The notes beneath the pieces are model-generated. The model had not been told where the DNA came from. It saw only the letters and a list, made by a program, of their open reading frames with translations, and did no database searches. Positions 1 to 8,488 of a DNA stretch of 64,000 nt are shown in pieces. Positions within the stretch are counted from its first letter, which is position 1. Every line of letters starts with the position of its first letter. The stretch is from Rhizobium mongolense subsp. loessense (lineage in GTDB: Bacteria; Pseudomonadota; Alphaproteobacteria; Rhizobiales; Rhizobiaceae): assembly GCF_900099775.1 (NCBI RefSeq), contig NZ_FMTM01000007.1:186001-250000 (forward strand). Reading direction: 5' to 3'. Position numbers and translations under genes: made by a program.

Positions 1-864
1 GCCGAGATCTGCATCGACAAGCTGTTTTCGCCGGATGGGCCGACCGGACGTCTCGGTCTCGTAGAGTTCCGCGGCTTCGAAATGCCCCCGAATGCGCGCA
101 TGTCTCTCGCTCAGCAATTGATGGTCCGCGCCCTCATTGCCCGCTTCTGGAAAAATCCCGCCGACGGCAAGTTCGTGCGCTGGGGCACTTCCCTGCACGA
201 TCGCTTCATGCTTCCGCATTTCGTCTGGGCCGATTTCCTGGATGTGCTTGCCGATCTCAAAGAAAACGGCTTCGAGGTCAGCCCGGAGTGGTTCAAGGCA
301 CAACTCGAATTCCGCTTCCCCTTCTGCGGCGAAGTGGAATACGAGGGCTCGAAACTCGAGCTTCGCCAGGCGCTCGAACCTTGGCACGTCATGGGCGAGG
401 AAGGTGCGATTGGCGGCACCGTTCGATATGTCGACAGCTCGGTTGAGCGACTTCAGGTTCGCCTCGAAACCAGCAATTCCTCACGCTACACCGTCACCTG
501 CAACGGCCGAACCGTGCCGCTGACACCGACAGGGACGTCCGGCGTGTCCGTCGCCGGCGTCCGCTTCAAGGCGTGGCAGCCGGCCTCGGGCCTGCATCCG
601 GTCCTGCCGGTGAATACGCCGCTGACATTTGACATTTATGATACATGGTCGAAGCGTTCGATCGGCGGCTGCATCTATCATGTTGCCCATCCGGGCGGGC
701 GCAACTATGACACCTTCCCGGTAAACGGCAACGAAGCGGAAGCAAGGCGGCTTTCCCGATTCGAACCGTGGGGACATACGGCAGGCGGCTTCATTCCGCG
801 CGCCGAGATGGGTTCGCCGGAATTCCCGCTGACGCTGGATCTCCGCAGGCCGGCAGGCATTTGA
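1..864 (+). CDS. DUF2126 family protein, C-terminal part (5' end outside window)
   Basis: The reading frame is open from base 1 and ends at a TGA at 862-864, so only the last 287 residues are seen. The methionine codon at 82 is internal, because conserved-looking sequence precedes it (ending VEFRGFEMPP). The visible part resembles the DUF2126 domain that follows a transglutaminase-like domain in proteins of roughly 1100 residues; RFEPWGHTAGG near the end is typical. It is followed after 14 bases by the ATP-grasp/alpha-E gene and then a second transglutaminase, the usual neighbourhood of this family. No biochemical role is established. By context it may act with its neighbours in making or trimming a peptide-like product. 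Confidence 0.82.
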   Translation, partial: AEICIDKLFSPDGPTGRLGLVEFRGFEMPPNARMSLAQQLMVRALIARFWKNPADGKFVRWGTSLHDRFMLPHFVWADFLDVLADLKENGFEVSPEWFKAQLEFRFPFCGEVEYEGSKLELRQALEPWHVMGEEGAIGGTVRYVDSSVERLQVRLETSNSSRYTVTCNGRTVPLTPTGTSGVSVAGVRFKAWQPASGLHPVLPVNTPLTFDIYDTWSKRSIGGCIYHVAHPGGRNYDTFPVNGNEAEARRLSRFEPWGHTAGGFIPRAEMGSPEFPLTLDLRRPAGI

Positions 865-878
865 CGAGCTAGGTTTTA

Positions 879-3299
879 ATGGGCAAGAAACCGGCAATGG
901 AGAAACGTAGGGACGAGGTTGCAAGCCGCGGCGGCAACGGTGCGGCGTTCGGCTATGCGCCCCTGCCTGGCATTGCCGACGAGATGGTCGACAACAACGG
1001 CGCCATCCGCCCGGTCTGGCAGCGCTTTCTTGCGGGCTTCGGGGCAATTCCCGAGAAGGAACTGACCGAGCGCTTCGCCCGAGCCGACCGCTATCTGCGC
1101 GATGCCGGCGTATTCTACCGCGCCTATGGCAGCAAGGGCACGGGCGAGCGGTCCTGGCCGCTGTCGCATATCCCGGTCCTGGTCGACGAGCGCGAATGGC
1201 AGGCGCTTTCTGCCGGCCTGGTGCAGCGCGCCGACCTGCTTGAGGCGATCGTTGCCGATATCTATGGCGACAACAAGCTGGTCGAGGAAGGCTTCCTGCC
1301 GCCTGGCCTGATCGCCGCCAACCCGGAATTCCAGCGCCCGCTTGCAGGCGTAAAGCCCGCGACCGGCCACTACCTGCATTTCTGCGCCTTCGAGATTGGC
1401 CGCGGTCCGGACGGAAACTGGTGGGTTCTGGCCGACCGTACACAGGCGCCGTCAGGTGCAGGCTTTGCGCTTGAAAGCCGCGTTGCCACCACACGCGCCT
1501 TCTCCGATATCTATGCCGAAACCCCGGTTCACCGTCTCGCCTCCTTCTTCGGCGCCTTCCGCGATGCGTTGCAGACGATGAAGCATTCCGGCGACGACCG
1601 CATCGGCGTTCTGACCCCCGGACCGGCAAACGAAACCTACTATGAACACGCCTATATCGCTCGCTATCTCGGCTTCATGCTGCTTGAAGGCGAAGATCTG
1701 ACGGTGGTCAACGGCCGCGTCATGGTTCGCACGGTGGCCGGCCTGAAGCCGATCGGCGTCCTCTGGCGTCGCCTCGATTCCGCCTATGCCGATCCCTTGG
1801 AGCTGAACCAGAATTCGCATATCGGCACACCCGGTCTGGTCGAGGCACTGCGTGCCGAATCGGTGACGATCGTCAATGCTCTGGGAACCGGCATCCTCGA
1901 GACGCGCGCCTTGCTCGCTTTCATGCCGACGATCTGTCGCCGCCTGCTTGGCGAAAAACTGTCCCTGCCGTCGATCGCCACTTGGTGGTGCGGGCAGAAG
2001 CAGGAGCGCGAACACGTCGCGAAGAACATCGAGAAGATGGTGATTGGTCCCGCCTATTCGCGCGCTCCCTTCTTCGACGATAGCGGCGAGTCTGTCCTCG
2101 GCTCGTCGCTGCGCGCAACGGCAAAGGATTCTATCACCGACTGGCTGAACACCGACGGCCCGAAACTGGTCGGCCAGGAAGTCGTCACGCTGTCCACCAC
2201 GCCGGCCTGGGTAGACGGAAAGTTGACGCCTCGGCCGATGTCGCTTCGCGTCTTCGCCGCCCGCACGGCGAATGGCTGGCAGATCATGCCGGGCGGCTTT
2301 GCCCGCATCGGCGCCGGCGACGACGCCGCCGCGATCGCCATGCAGTCGGGCGGGGCGGCGGCAGACGTCTGGATCGTCAGCGACAAGCCGGTCGAGCGCC
2401 ATACTCTGCTGCCTGCCGAAGGAAGCTTCACCCGCAATATGCCGGGCAGCCTGCCAAGTCGGGCGGCCGACAATCTCTTCTGGCTCGGCCGCTATATCGA
2501 GCGCGCCGAAGGAGCGCTGCGCATCCTTCGCGCCTGGCACGCCCGTTACGCCGAAGCCGCCGATCCGAGTCAGCCGCTGCTTGCCGATGTTTCGGAATAT
2601 CTCGCCGCCGTCGACATCGCCACGGAAGAAGCCGTTCCTGAAACGCTGCTGCGCAACATCGACAGCGCCGTCTATTCCGCCAGCAATATCCGCGACCGGT
2701 TCTCGCCAGATGGCTGGCTGGCGCTTAACGACTTGGCCAAGACCGCCCACCGCTTCCATGTCAGCGTTGCAGCAGGCGACGACGCTAGCCATGCCATGAC
2801 GATCTTGCTGCGCAAGCTCGCGGGCTTCGCAGGTCTCGTGCATGAAAACATGTATCGCTTCACCGGATGGCGCTTCCTCTCGCTCGGTCGCTATATCGAG
2901 CGCGGCCTGCACATGACCCGTCTTCTCGGCCATATGTCTGGCTCCGATGCCCCTGATGGCGCGCTGGATATGCTCCTCGAAATCGGCGACAGCGTCATGA
3001 CCCACCGCCGACGGTACAACGTCAACACCGCCCGCCTGACCGTGACGGACCTTCTGGCGCTCGACCCGCTGAACCCGCGTTCGGTTCTCTTCCAGATGAA
3101 CGAGATCCATCGCGAGGTCGAGCAGCTGCCGAACGCCTTCGTCAACGGCCAGATGTCGCCATTCTACCGCGAGGCCATGCGCCTGCATTCCGGCCTCGCC
3201 GTCATGACGCCCGAAACGATGACCGGCGAGTTCTACAAGAAGTTTGAACGCGAGCTCGAGCAGCTGTCCGACCTTCTTGCCCAGACCTACCTCGGGTGA
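879..3299 (+). CDS. Circularly permuted ATP-grasp / alpha-E fusion protein
   Basis: This 806-residue protein has two parts. Residues of about 75-470 match the circularly permuted ATP-grasp type (formerly DUF404/DUF407), with the early VLVDEREWQALSAGLVQRA segment. Residues of about 523-800 form the helical alpha-E domain (formerly DUF403), beginning with RAADNLFWLGRYIERAE and repeating an LGRYIERG motif. In many bacteria these are separate genes, here they are fused. ATP-grasp enzymes join a carboxylate to an amine using ATP, and this subfamily has been predicted from gene neighbourhoods to make peptide or amide bonds. Its substrate is unknown. The ATG at 879 has only a weak AGG upstream. The stop overlaps the GTG start of the next gene, so translation is probably coupled. 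Confidence 0.85.
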   Translation: MGKKPAMEKRRDEVASRGGNGAAFGYAPLPGIADEMVDNNGAIRPVWQRFLAGFGAIPEKELTERFARADRYLRDAGVFYRAYGSKGTGERSWPLSHIPVLVDEREWQALSAGLVQRADLLEAIVADIYGDNKLVEEGFLPPGLIAANPEFQRPLAGVKPATGHYLHFCAFEIGRGPDGNWWVLADRTQAPSGAGFALESRVATTRAFSDIYAETPVHRLASFFGAFRDALQTMKHSGDDRIGVLTPGPANETYYEHAYIARYLGFMLLEGEDLTVVNGRVMVRTVAGLKPIGVLWRRLDSAYADPLELNQNSHIGTPGLVEALRAESVTIVNALGTGILETRALLAFMPTICRRLLGEKLSLPSIATWWCGQKQEREHVAKNIEKMVIGPAYSRAPFFDDSGESVLGSSLRATAKDSITDWLNTDGPKLVGQEVVTLSTTPAWVDGKLTPRPMSLRVFAARTANGWQIMPGGFARIGAGDDAAAIAMQSGGAAADVWIVSDKPVERHTLLPAEGSFTRNMPGSLPSRAADNLFWLGRYIERAEGALRILRAWHARYAEAADPSQPLLADVSEYLAAVDIATEEAVPETLLRNIDSAVYSASNIRDRFSPDGWLALNDLAKTAHRFHVSVAAGDDASHAMTILLRKLAGFAGLVHENMYRFTGWRFLSLGRYIERGLHMTRLLGHMSGSDAPDGALDMLLEIGDSVMTHRRRYNVNTARLTVTDLLALDPLNPRSVLFQMNEIHREVEQLPNAFVNGQMSPFYREAMRLHSGLAVMTPETMTGEFYKKFERELEQLSDLLAQTYLG

Positions 3300-4183
3300 C
3301 CGCCGTGCTCTACGACCTCACCCTGCACATGGGATACACCTACGACACGCCGGCTTCGGGCGCGCGCCACATCATTCGGCTGATGCCGCTTTCGCTGCCC
3401 GACCGGCAGCGGCTGGTCGCAGGCTCGATTACCATATCTCCGTCGCCGGACGAGCAATCGCATTTCACCGATTTCTTCCTCCATCCGGCAACATCCTTCC
3501 TGCTGCGGTCGCCGCACGAGACGTTGGATATCCGCATGCAGGCCCGCGTGCAGGTCGATAGCCGTTCGATCGCCGCCGATTTCTCGCCGGTCCTCGACCG
3601 CCTGCCGAAGGAGGTCGCTGGCGTCTGGTCGCTGGAGCCTGACTCTCCACATCATTTCCTCGCCGGCAGCCCTCGTCTCGCGGAAACCCGCGCCATTTCG
3701 GACTATGCCAGGGACTGTGCGCTACCCGGCCTTACCGTGCTGCAGATCGCCAATGCCTTGTGCGCCCGCATCAACAGGGATTTCACCTACGATACGGAAG
3801 CGACGACGGTCGATTCCACGGCTCTCGACGCCTTCACCCTGAAACGCGGCGTCTGCCAGGATTTCGTCCATGTGATGATCCTGGCGCTCCGCAGCCTCGG
3901 CATCCCGGCAGGCTATGTCTCCGGCTTCCTGCGCACTATCCCACCACCCGGCAAGGAACGGCTCGAAGGCGCTGATGCCATGCATGCCTGGGTCCGTGTC
4001 TGGTGTGGTGAAACACTGGGCTGGATCGAACTCGACCCGACCAACGACATGCCCGCCGGCACCGACCACATCGTCGTCGCCTATGGCCGCGACTATTCCG
4101 ACGTCGCCCCTGTTATCGGCGTCCTGAAAAGTTACGGCGGCCATCGCGCCGTGCAGGCCGTCGACGTTATTCCGATCAAGTGA
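3296..4183 (+). CDS. Transglutaminase-like cysteine peptidase family protein
   Basis: The 295-residue product has a bacterial transglutaminase N-terminal beta domain (about residues 5-90) and a papain-like transglutaminase core. The likely catalytic triad is visible: Cys187 in GVCQDFVH, His230 in MHAWVRVW and Asp247 in ELDPTND. Such proteins can cross-link, transfer or hydrolyse amide bonds. The start is GTG at 3296, within GTGA, so it overlaps the stop of the ATP-grasp/alpha-E gene by four bases. No signal peptide is seen, which suggests a cytoplasmic role. With the two upstream genes it forms the conserved DUF2126/ATP-grasp/alpha-E/transglutaminase set. The family assignment is firm, the substrate is unknown. 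Confidence 0.87.
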   Translation: MTAVLYDLTLHMGYTYDTPASGARHIIRLMPLSLPDRQRLVAGSITISPSPDEQSHFTDFFLHPATSFLLRSPHETLDIRMQARVQVDSRSIAADFSPVLDRLPKEVAGVWSLEPDSPHHFLAGSPRLAETRAISDYARDCALPGLTVLQIANALCARINRDFTYDTEATTVDSTALDAFTLKRGVCQDFVHVMILALRSLGIPAGYVSGFLRTIPPPGKERLEGADAMHAWVRVWCGETLGWIELDPTNDMPAGTDHIVVAYGRDYSDVAPVIGVLKSYGGHRAVQAVDVIPIK

Positions 4184-4556
4184 TCGGAAAACAGGAACCG
4201 GCTGCTTTCTGAGTCTTGCGACTAGCACGGCAAACCCTGTCTCCTATCTTTCTGACTGCTTGAATCCCGAAATCAACCGACCTTGGCGGAAGCATCCGCA
4301 TGTCTTCCTGGCCTCTGTACCGGAACGTGCCAATGGCGACGGCAAGTGTGTAGGACCGACGCAGAACCCACTGCCACAGACGTTAATGCGCAAAAGCGCC
4401 AGCTGTCCTCTTGGCGAGAAGGTTATCCGGCAAACGCAGTAGATCATGTCCCGAAATCGCAAGTTATCTGCAATTTTAGCGATTACCTTAAGACCTGTGG
4501 TAACAACCGCGCTGTAGATATGGAAACAGCATAAATCCTCTCTTGCTGCAGGTGAC
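4184..4556. other. Intergenic region without a convincing gene
   Basis: 373 bases lie between the transglutaminase and the TadG-like gene. Short open frames exist on both strands but none has a ribosome binding site or recognisable product. Base composition looks more AT-rich than the flanking genes, especially around 4440-4530, which probably holds the promoter of the downstream gene. No clear terminator hairpin follows the transglutaminase. Confidence 0.5.
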
Positions 4557-5750
4557 ATGATGTCTCCCATATCTTTTCTGTGCGCCAACATTACGCGCGT
4601 CTTGCGCGATCGTTCTGGCAATTTCGCCATGATGACGGCGATTTTGATGCCGGTCGCGATTGGCGCCGCCGGGCTCGCCGTCGATGTATCCAACATGATG
4701 CTTTCGCAACGTCAGTTGCAGGAAGCCTCCGATTCGGCTGCTCTTGCCGCAGCCTCCGCGCTCGTCGCCGAAAAGGTCGACGTGAATGGCGCCAAGGAGC
4801 TCGCCAAGAACTTTGTCGTCGGCCAGATGTCAAACTACATTGACGATTCGGACACCATCGCGGCTCTAAAGGATGCAATGTCTGTTGTTGTCACAGAAAC
4901 TGCATCCGGTTCGGGCGGCAAGACTTATAAAGTTGAGGTCAAAACTGCCTACAACATGGACAATAGCGCGCTGATGCGCGCCTTGGGCAAGGAAAGCACG
5001 CAAATCGGCTCATTGTCCAAGACGGAGAGCAGTACCGAAAATACCGTCACAAAGAGCTCGCTCTCGATGTATCTCGTTCTCGACCGTTCGGGCTCGATGG
5101 CCCAGGATACGACGACCTCGCATACGTACACGGAAAGCTACAACTGTGGCTCGAAAAGGAACCCGAAGACCTGCGAGCGAACCGTTACGGACTACTACAC
5201 CAAGATCGAGGCATTGAAGCTTGCCGTTTCGAGCCTTTTGGCCCAGTTGAATACCGCCGATCCCAATCTGCAATACGTCCGCACCGGCAGCGTCTCTTAC
5301 AATATCGAAATGCAGCCGGCGTTGAATCTGGCCTGGGGAACGTCTGCCGTGTCAACCTACGTCAACGCTCTGACCGCGACAGGCGGGACAGATTCAAGCG
5401 ATGCCTTTAAGACGGCATATAACAAGATTACCGACCCGGCCGAGAATACAGCGCACTTGACCAAGAACGGCCTGACGCCCGACAAATACATTGTCTTCAT
5501 GACGGACGGCGACAACAATTACATTGCAGCCGATACTGAAACCAAACAGTGGTGCGACTTGGCGCGCGACAACAATATCACGGTCTATACGGTTGCGTTC
5601 ATGGCTCCCGATCGCGGCAAGGCGCTGCTAAGCTACTGCGCGACGAGCTCTTCAACCTATTTCGCAGCCGAGAACATGGCCTCGCTCGTATCAGCCTTTA
5701 AGATAATCGGCTCATCGGCCGCCAAGCAGAGCATACGTCTGACCCAATAA
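4557..5750 (+). CDS. TadG-like pilus-associated protein with von Willebrand factor A domain
   Basis: The 397-residue product starts with a basic stretch and one hydrophobic helix (about residues 24-45, FAMMTAILMPVAIGAAGLAV), as in Tad/Flp pilus pseudopilins of the TadE/TadG type. Residues of about 165-390 form a von Willebrand A domain with a MIDAS-like DRSGSMAQD motif near residue 174 and MTDGDNN near 314. Such proteins sit in the inner membrane facing the periplasm. No other tad or flp gene is in the window, so it is an orphan. The start ATG at 4557 follows AGGTGAC; a second ATG directly follows at 4560. Third-position GC appears lower than in the glycogen genes. The gene is monocistronic and ends in a strong terminator. 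Confidence 0.8.
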   Translation: MMSPISFLCANITRVLRDRSGNFAMMTAILMPVAIGAAGLAVDVSNMMLSQRQLQEASDSAALAAASALVAEKVDVNGAKELAKNFVVGQMSNYIDDSDTIAALKDAMSVVVTETASGSGGKTYKVEVKTAYNMDNSALMRALGKESTQIGSLSKTESSTENTVTKSSLSMYLVLDRSGSMAQDTTTSHTYTESYNCGSKRNPKTCERTVTDYYTKIEALKLAVSSLLAQLNTADPNLQYVRTGSVSYNIEMQPALNLAWGTSAVSTYVNALTATGGTDSSDAFKTAYNKITDPAENTAHLTKNGLTPDKYIVFMTDGDNNYIAADTETKQWCDLARDNNITVYTVAFMAPDRGKALLSYCATSSSTYFAAENMASLVSAFKIIGSSAAKQSIRLTQ

Positions 5751-5772
5751 ATTAGGCGCTCATCTATCAAGC

Positions 5773-5810
5773 AAAAGCCGCTCCGGAACAACCCGGGGCG
5801 GCTTTTCGTT
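5773..5810 (+). terminator. Rho-independent terminator after the TadG-like gene
   Basis: A 14-bp stem (5773-5786 with 5793-5806, one G-T pair) closes a six-base AACAAC loop. The stem ends in AAAA/TTTT followed by CGTTT. It lies 22 bases after the stop codon. Confidence 0.85.
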
Positions 5811-6019
5811 TAGGGCTAATCTCGCGCATCAGACTGGGAAAACCAATTGAAATCAAGTCCCTTATGCCGGTGAACACGACGGTTTCGCAATTTTTTGCTT
5901 TCGCTAAATCCCCTGTTGCAAGTGCTTGGTAACGATGCATAAACTGCCGTGACCGGCGTGCGTGCAAAGTCGGCTTCGTCAGACGTAACGCACTGAAACT
6001 AAATCAAAATTGGCGAGAT
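5811..6019 (+). promoter_or_regulatory. Upstream region of the glycogen operon
   Basis: These 209 bases separate the terminator from the glgP start and must contain the promoter of the glycogen operon, since no other gene intervenes. A possible sigma-70 pair is TTGCAA at 5916 with CATAAA at 5938 (16-base spacer), but the match is weak. No operator palindrome was recognised. Confidence 0.3.
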
Positions 6020-8488
6020 ATGACGATGACCCCCGTTTCCAAGCCGACCATCCCTTCTCCCGCCCCGCGCAGTTCCCGCCCGGAAATTCTAGCCGAAGAA
6101 ATCATCGAACGCCTGACTTACCGCATCGGCAAGGATGCAAAAGTTGCCAAGCCGCATGACTGGCTGACGGCGACGATCCTCGTCGTTCGCGACCGCATCA
6201 TTGACAAATGGATGGAATCGACGCGCAAGGTCTACGCGACAGGCGACAAGCGCGTTTACTACCTGTCGCTTGAGTTCCTGATCGGCCGCCTGATGCGCGA
6301 TGCCGTCACGAACATGGGCCTGATGGAGCAGGTGCGCGATGCGCTTGCCTCCCTCGGCGTCGATGTCAACGTGATCGCCGGCCTCGAGCCGGATGCTGCT
6401 CTCGGCAACGGCGGCCTCGGGCGCCTCGCGGCCTGTTTCATGGAAAGCATGGCAACAGTCGAAGTGCCGGCCTATGGCTACGGCATCCGTTATGTCCACG
6501 GCCTATTCCGTCAGCAGCTTGCCGACGGCTGGCAAGTGGAATTGCCGGAAAGCTGGCTGGCGCATGGCAACCCTTGGGAATTTGAACGCCGCGAAAGCGC
6601 CTATGAAATCGGCTACGGCGGCACTGTCGACGTCGCCAACAACGGCGAAGGCGAGCCGCGCTATGTCTGGAAGCCGGCAGAGCGCGTCATCGCCGCTGCC
6701 TTCGACACACCGGTGGTCGGCTGGCGCGGCAGGCGCGTCAACACGCTGCGTCTCTGGTCGGCCCAGCCGATCGACCCTATCCTGCTCGACGCCTTCAATG
6801 CCGGCGACCATATCGGTGCTCTGCGCGAAAGCAACAAGGCCGAAAGCCTGACGCGCGTGCTCTACCCGGCAGATGCGACGCCGGCCGGACAGGAGCTGCG
6901 CCTTCGCCAGGAATTCTTCTTCTCCTCCGCCTCGCTTCAGGACATCCTGCGCCGCCACCTACAGCAGTATGACGATTTCACCTCGCTGCCGGACAAGGTG
7001 GCGATCCAGCTGAATGACACGCACCCCGCCGTTTCGGTTGCCGAGCTGACGCGCCTGCTCTGTGACGTTCACGGCATGGATTTCGAGCAGGCCTTCGATA
7101 TCGTCCGCCGCACGATTTCCTACACCAACCACACGCTCCTGCCGGAAGCTCTCGAAACCTGGCCGATCCCGCTCTTCGAACGGCTGCTGCCGCGTCACAT
7201 GCAGCTGATCTACGCGATCAATGCCAAGATTCTGCTTGAGGCCCGCAGGGAAAAAAACTTCTCCGACACCGAAATCCGGGCGATCTCGCTGATCGACGAG
7301 AGCGGCGACCGCCGGGTGCGGATGGGCAATCTCGCCTTCGTCGGCTCGCATTCGATCAACGGCGTATCCGCCTTGCATACCGAACTCATGAAGGTCACGG
7401 TCTTTGCGGACCTGCACAAGCTCTATCCGAACCGCATCAACAACAAGACGAACGGCATCACCCCACGCCGCTGGCTGCAGCAATGCAACCCCGGGCTTAC
7501 CAGCCTTATCCGCGAGGCGATCGGCGAAGAATTCATGGATGACGCCGAAAAGCTCAAGCCGCTCGAAAAATTCGCCACTGATCCGAGCTTCCAGGAAAAG
7601 TTCGGCTCCGTGAAGCGCGCGAACAAGGTGGCGCTTTCCAATCTTGTCGCCAGCCGCATGGGCGTGAAGCTTGATCCTTCCGCGATGTTCGACATTCAGA
7701 TCAAGCGCATCCACGAGTACAAGCGCCAATTGCTCAACATTGTCGAGGCGGTCGCCCTCTACGACCAGATCCGTTCACATCCCGAACTCGACTGGGTCCC
7801 GCGCGTGAAGCTGTTTGCCGGCAAGGCGGCGCCGAGTTATCACAATGCCAAGCTCATCATCAAACTCATCAACGACGTCGCCCGCACGATCAACAACGAC
7901 CCGGCCGTCCGCGGCCTCCTGAAAGTGGTCTTCGTGCCCAATTACAACGTGTCGCTTGCCGAGGTCATGGTGCCCGCCGCCGACCTCTCCGAGCAGATTT
8001 CGACGGCCGGCATGGAAGCCTCCGGCACCGGCAATATGAAGTTCGGTTTGAACGGAGCGCTCACGATCGGCACCCTGGACGGGGCGAATGTCGAGATGCG
8101 CGATAATGTCGGCGCCGACAATATCGTCATCTTCGGCCTGCGCGCCGATGAGGTCGCCGATGCCCGCACCGATGGACACAACCCACGCGCCATCATCGAA
8201 AGCTCACGGGAACTGTCGCAGGCTCTGGCTTCGATTGCCGGCGGCGTCTTCTCGCCGGATGACCGCAATCGCTACGCCCAGCTGATCGATGGCATTTATT
8301 CGCACGACTGGTTCATGGTCGCCGCCGATTTCGACGCTTATGCAGCCGCCCAGCGGGACGTAGACCAGATCTGGAACAAGCCGTCCTCCTGGTATGCCAA
8401 GACCATCAACAATACCGCGCGAATGGGCTGGTTCTCCTCCGACCGCACGATCAGGCAGTATGCCGATGAAATCTGGAGAGCCGGATGA
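6020..8488 (+). CDS. glgP: Glycogen phosphorylase
   Basis: This 822-residue enzyme removes glucose units from glycogen with phosphate, releasing glucose-1-phosphate, in the cytoplasm. It has the full family length. The pyridoxal-phosphate site is EASGTGNMKFGLNGA, with Lys674 the likely cofactor lysine. Other signatures are KRIHEYKRQLLN and AALGNGGLGRLAACF. The first 25 residues are rich in proline and serine and are probably disordered. The ATG at 6020 is used; a second in-frame ATG lies two codons later. It is the first gene of the glg operon, and its stop overlaps the glgB start by four bases (ATGA), so degradation and synthesis genes are co-transcribed. Confidence 0.96.
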   Translation: MTMTPVSKPTIPSPAPRSSRPEILAEEIIERLTYRIGKDAKVAKPHDWLTATILVVRDRIIDKWMESTRKVYATGDKRVYYLSLEFLIGRLMRDAVTNMGLMEQVRDALASLGVDVNVIAGLEPDAALGNGGLGRLAACFMESMATVEVPAYGYGIRYVHGLFRQQLADGWQVELPESWLAHGNPWEFERRESAYEIGYGGTVDVANNGEGEPRYVWKPAERVIAAAFDTPVVGWRGRRVNTLRLWSAQPIDPILLDAFNAGDHIGALRESNKAESLTRVLYPADATPAGQELRLRQEFFFSSASLQDILRRHLQQYDDFTSLPDKVAIQLNDTHPAVSVAELTRLLCDVHGMDFEQAFDIVRRTISYTNHTLLPEALETWPIPLFERLLPRHMQLIYAINAKILLEARREKNFSDTEIRAISLIDESGDRRVRMGNLAFVGSHSINGVSALHTELMKVTVFADLHKLYPNRINNKTNGITPRRWLQQCNPGLTSLIREAIGEEFMDDAEKLKPLEKFATDPSFQEKFGSVKRANKVALSNLVASRMGVKLDPSAMFDIQIKRIHEYKRQLLNIVEAVALYDQIRSHPELDWVPRVKLFAGKAAPSYHNAKLIIKLINDVARTINNDPAVRGLLKVVFVPNYNVSLAEVMVPAADLSEQISTAGMEASGTGNMKFGLNGALTIGTLDGANVEMRDNVGADNIVIFGLRADEVADARTDGHNPRAIIESSRELSQALASIAGGVFSPDDRNRYAQLIDGIYSHDWFMVAADFDAYAAAQRDVDQIWNKPSSWYAKTINNTARMGWFSSDRTIRQYADEIWRAG

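Noticed and set aside
1452..3188. Long antisense open frame (578 codons) over the ATP-grasp/alpha-E gene
   Set aside because: High GC gives long antisense frames; composition is Arg/Gly/Ala-rich without a recognised domain, and the plus-strand gene has clear family motifs.
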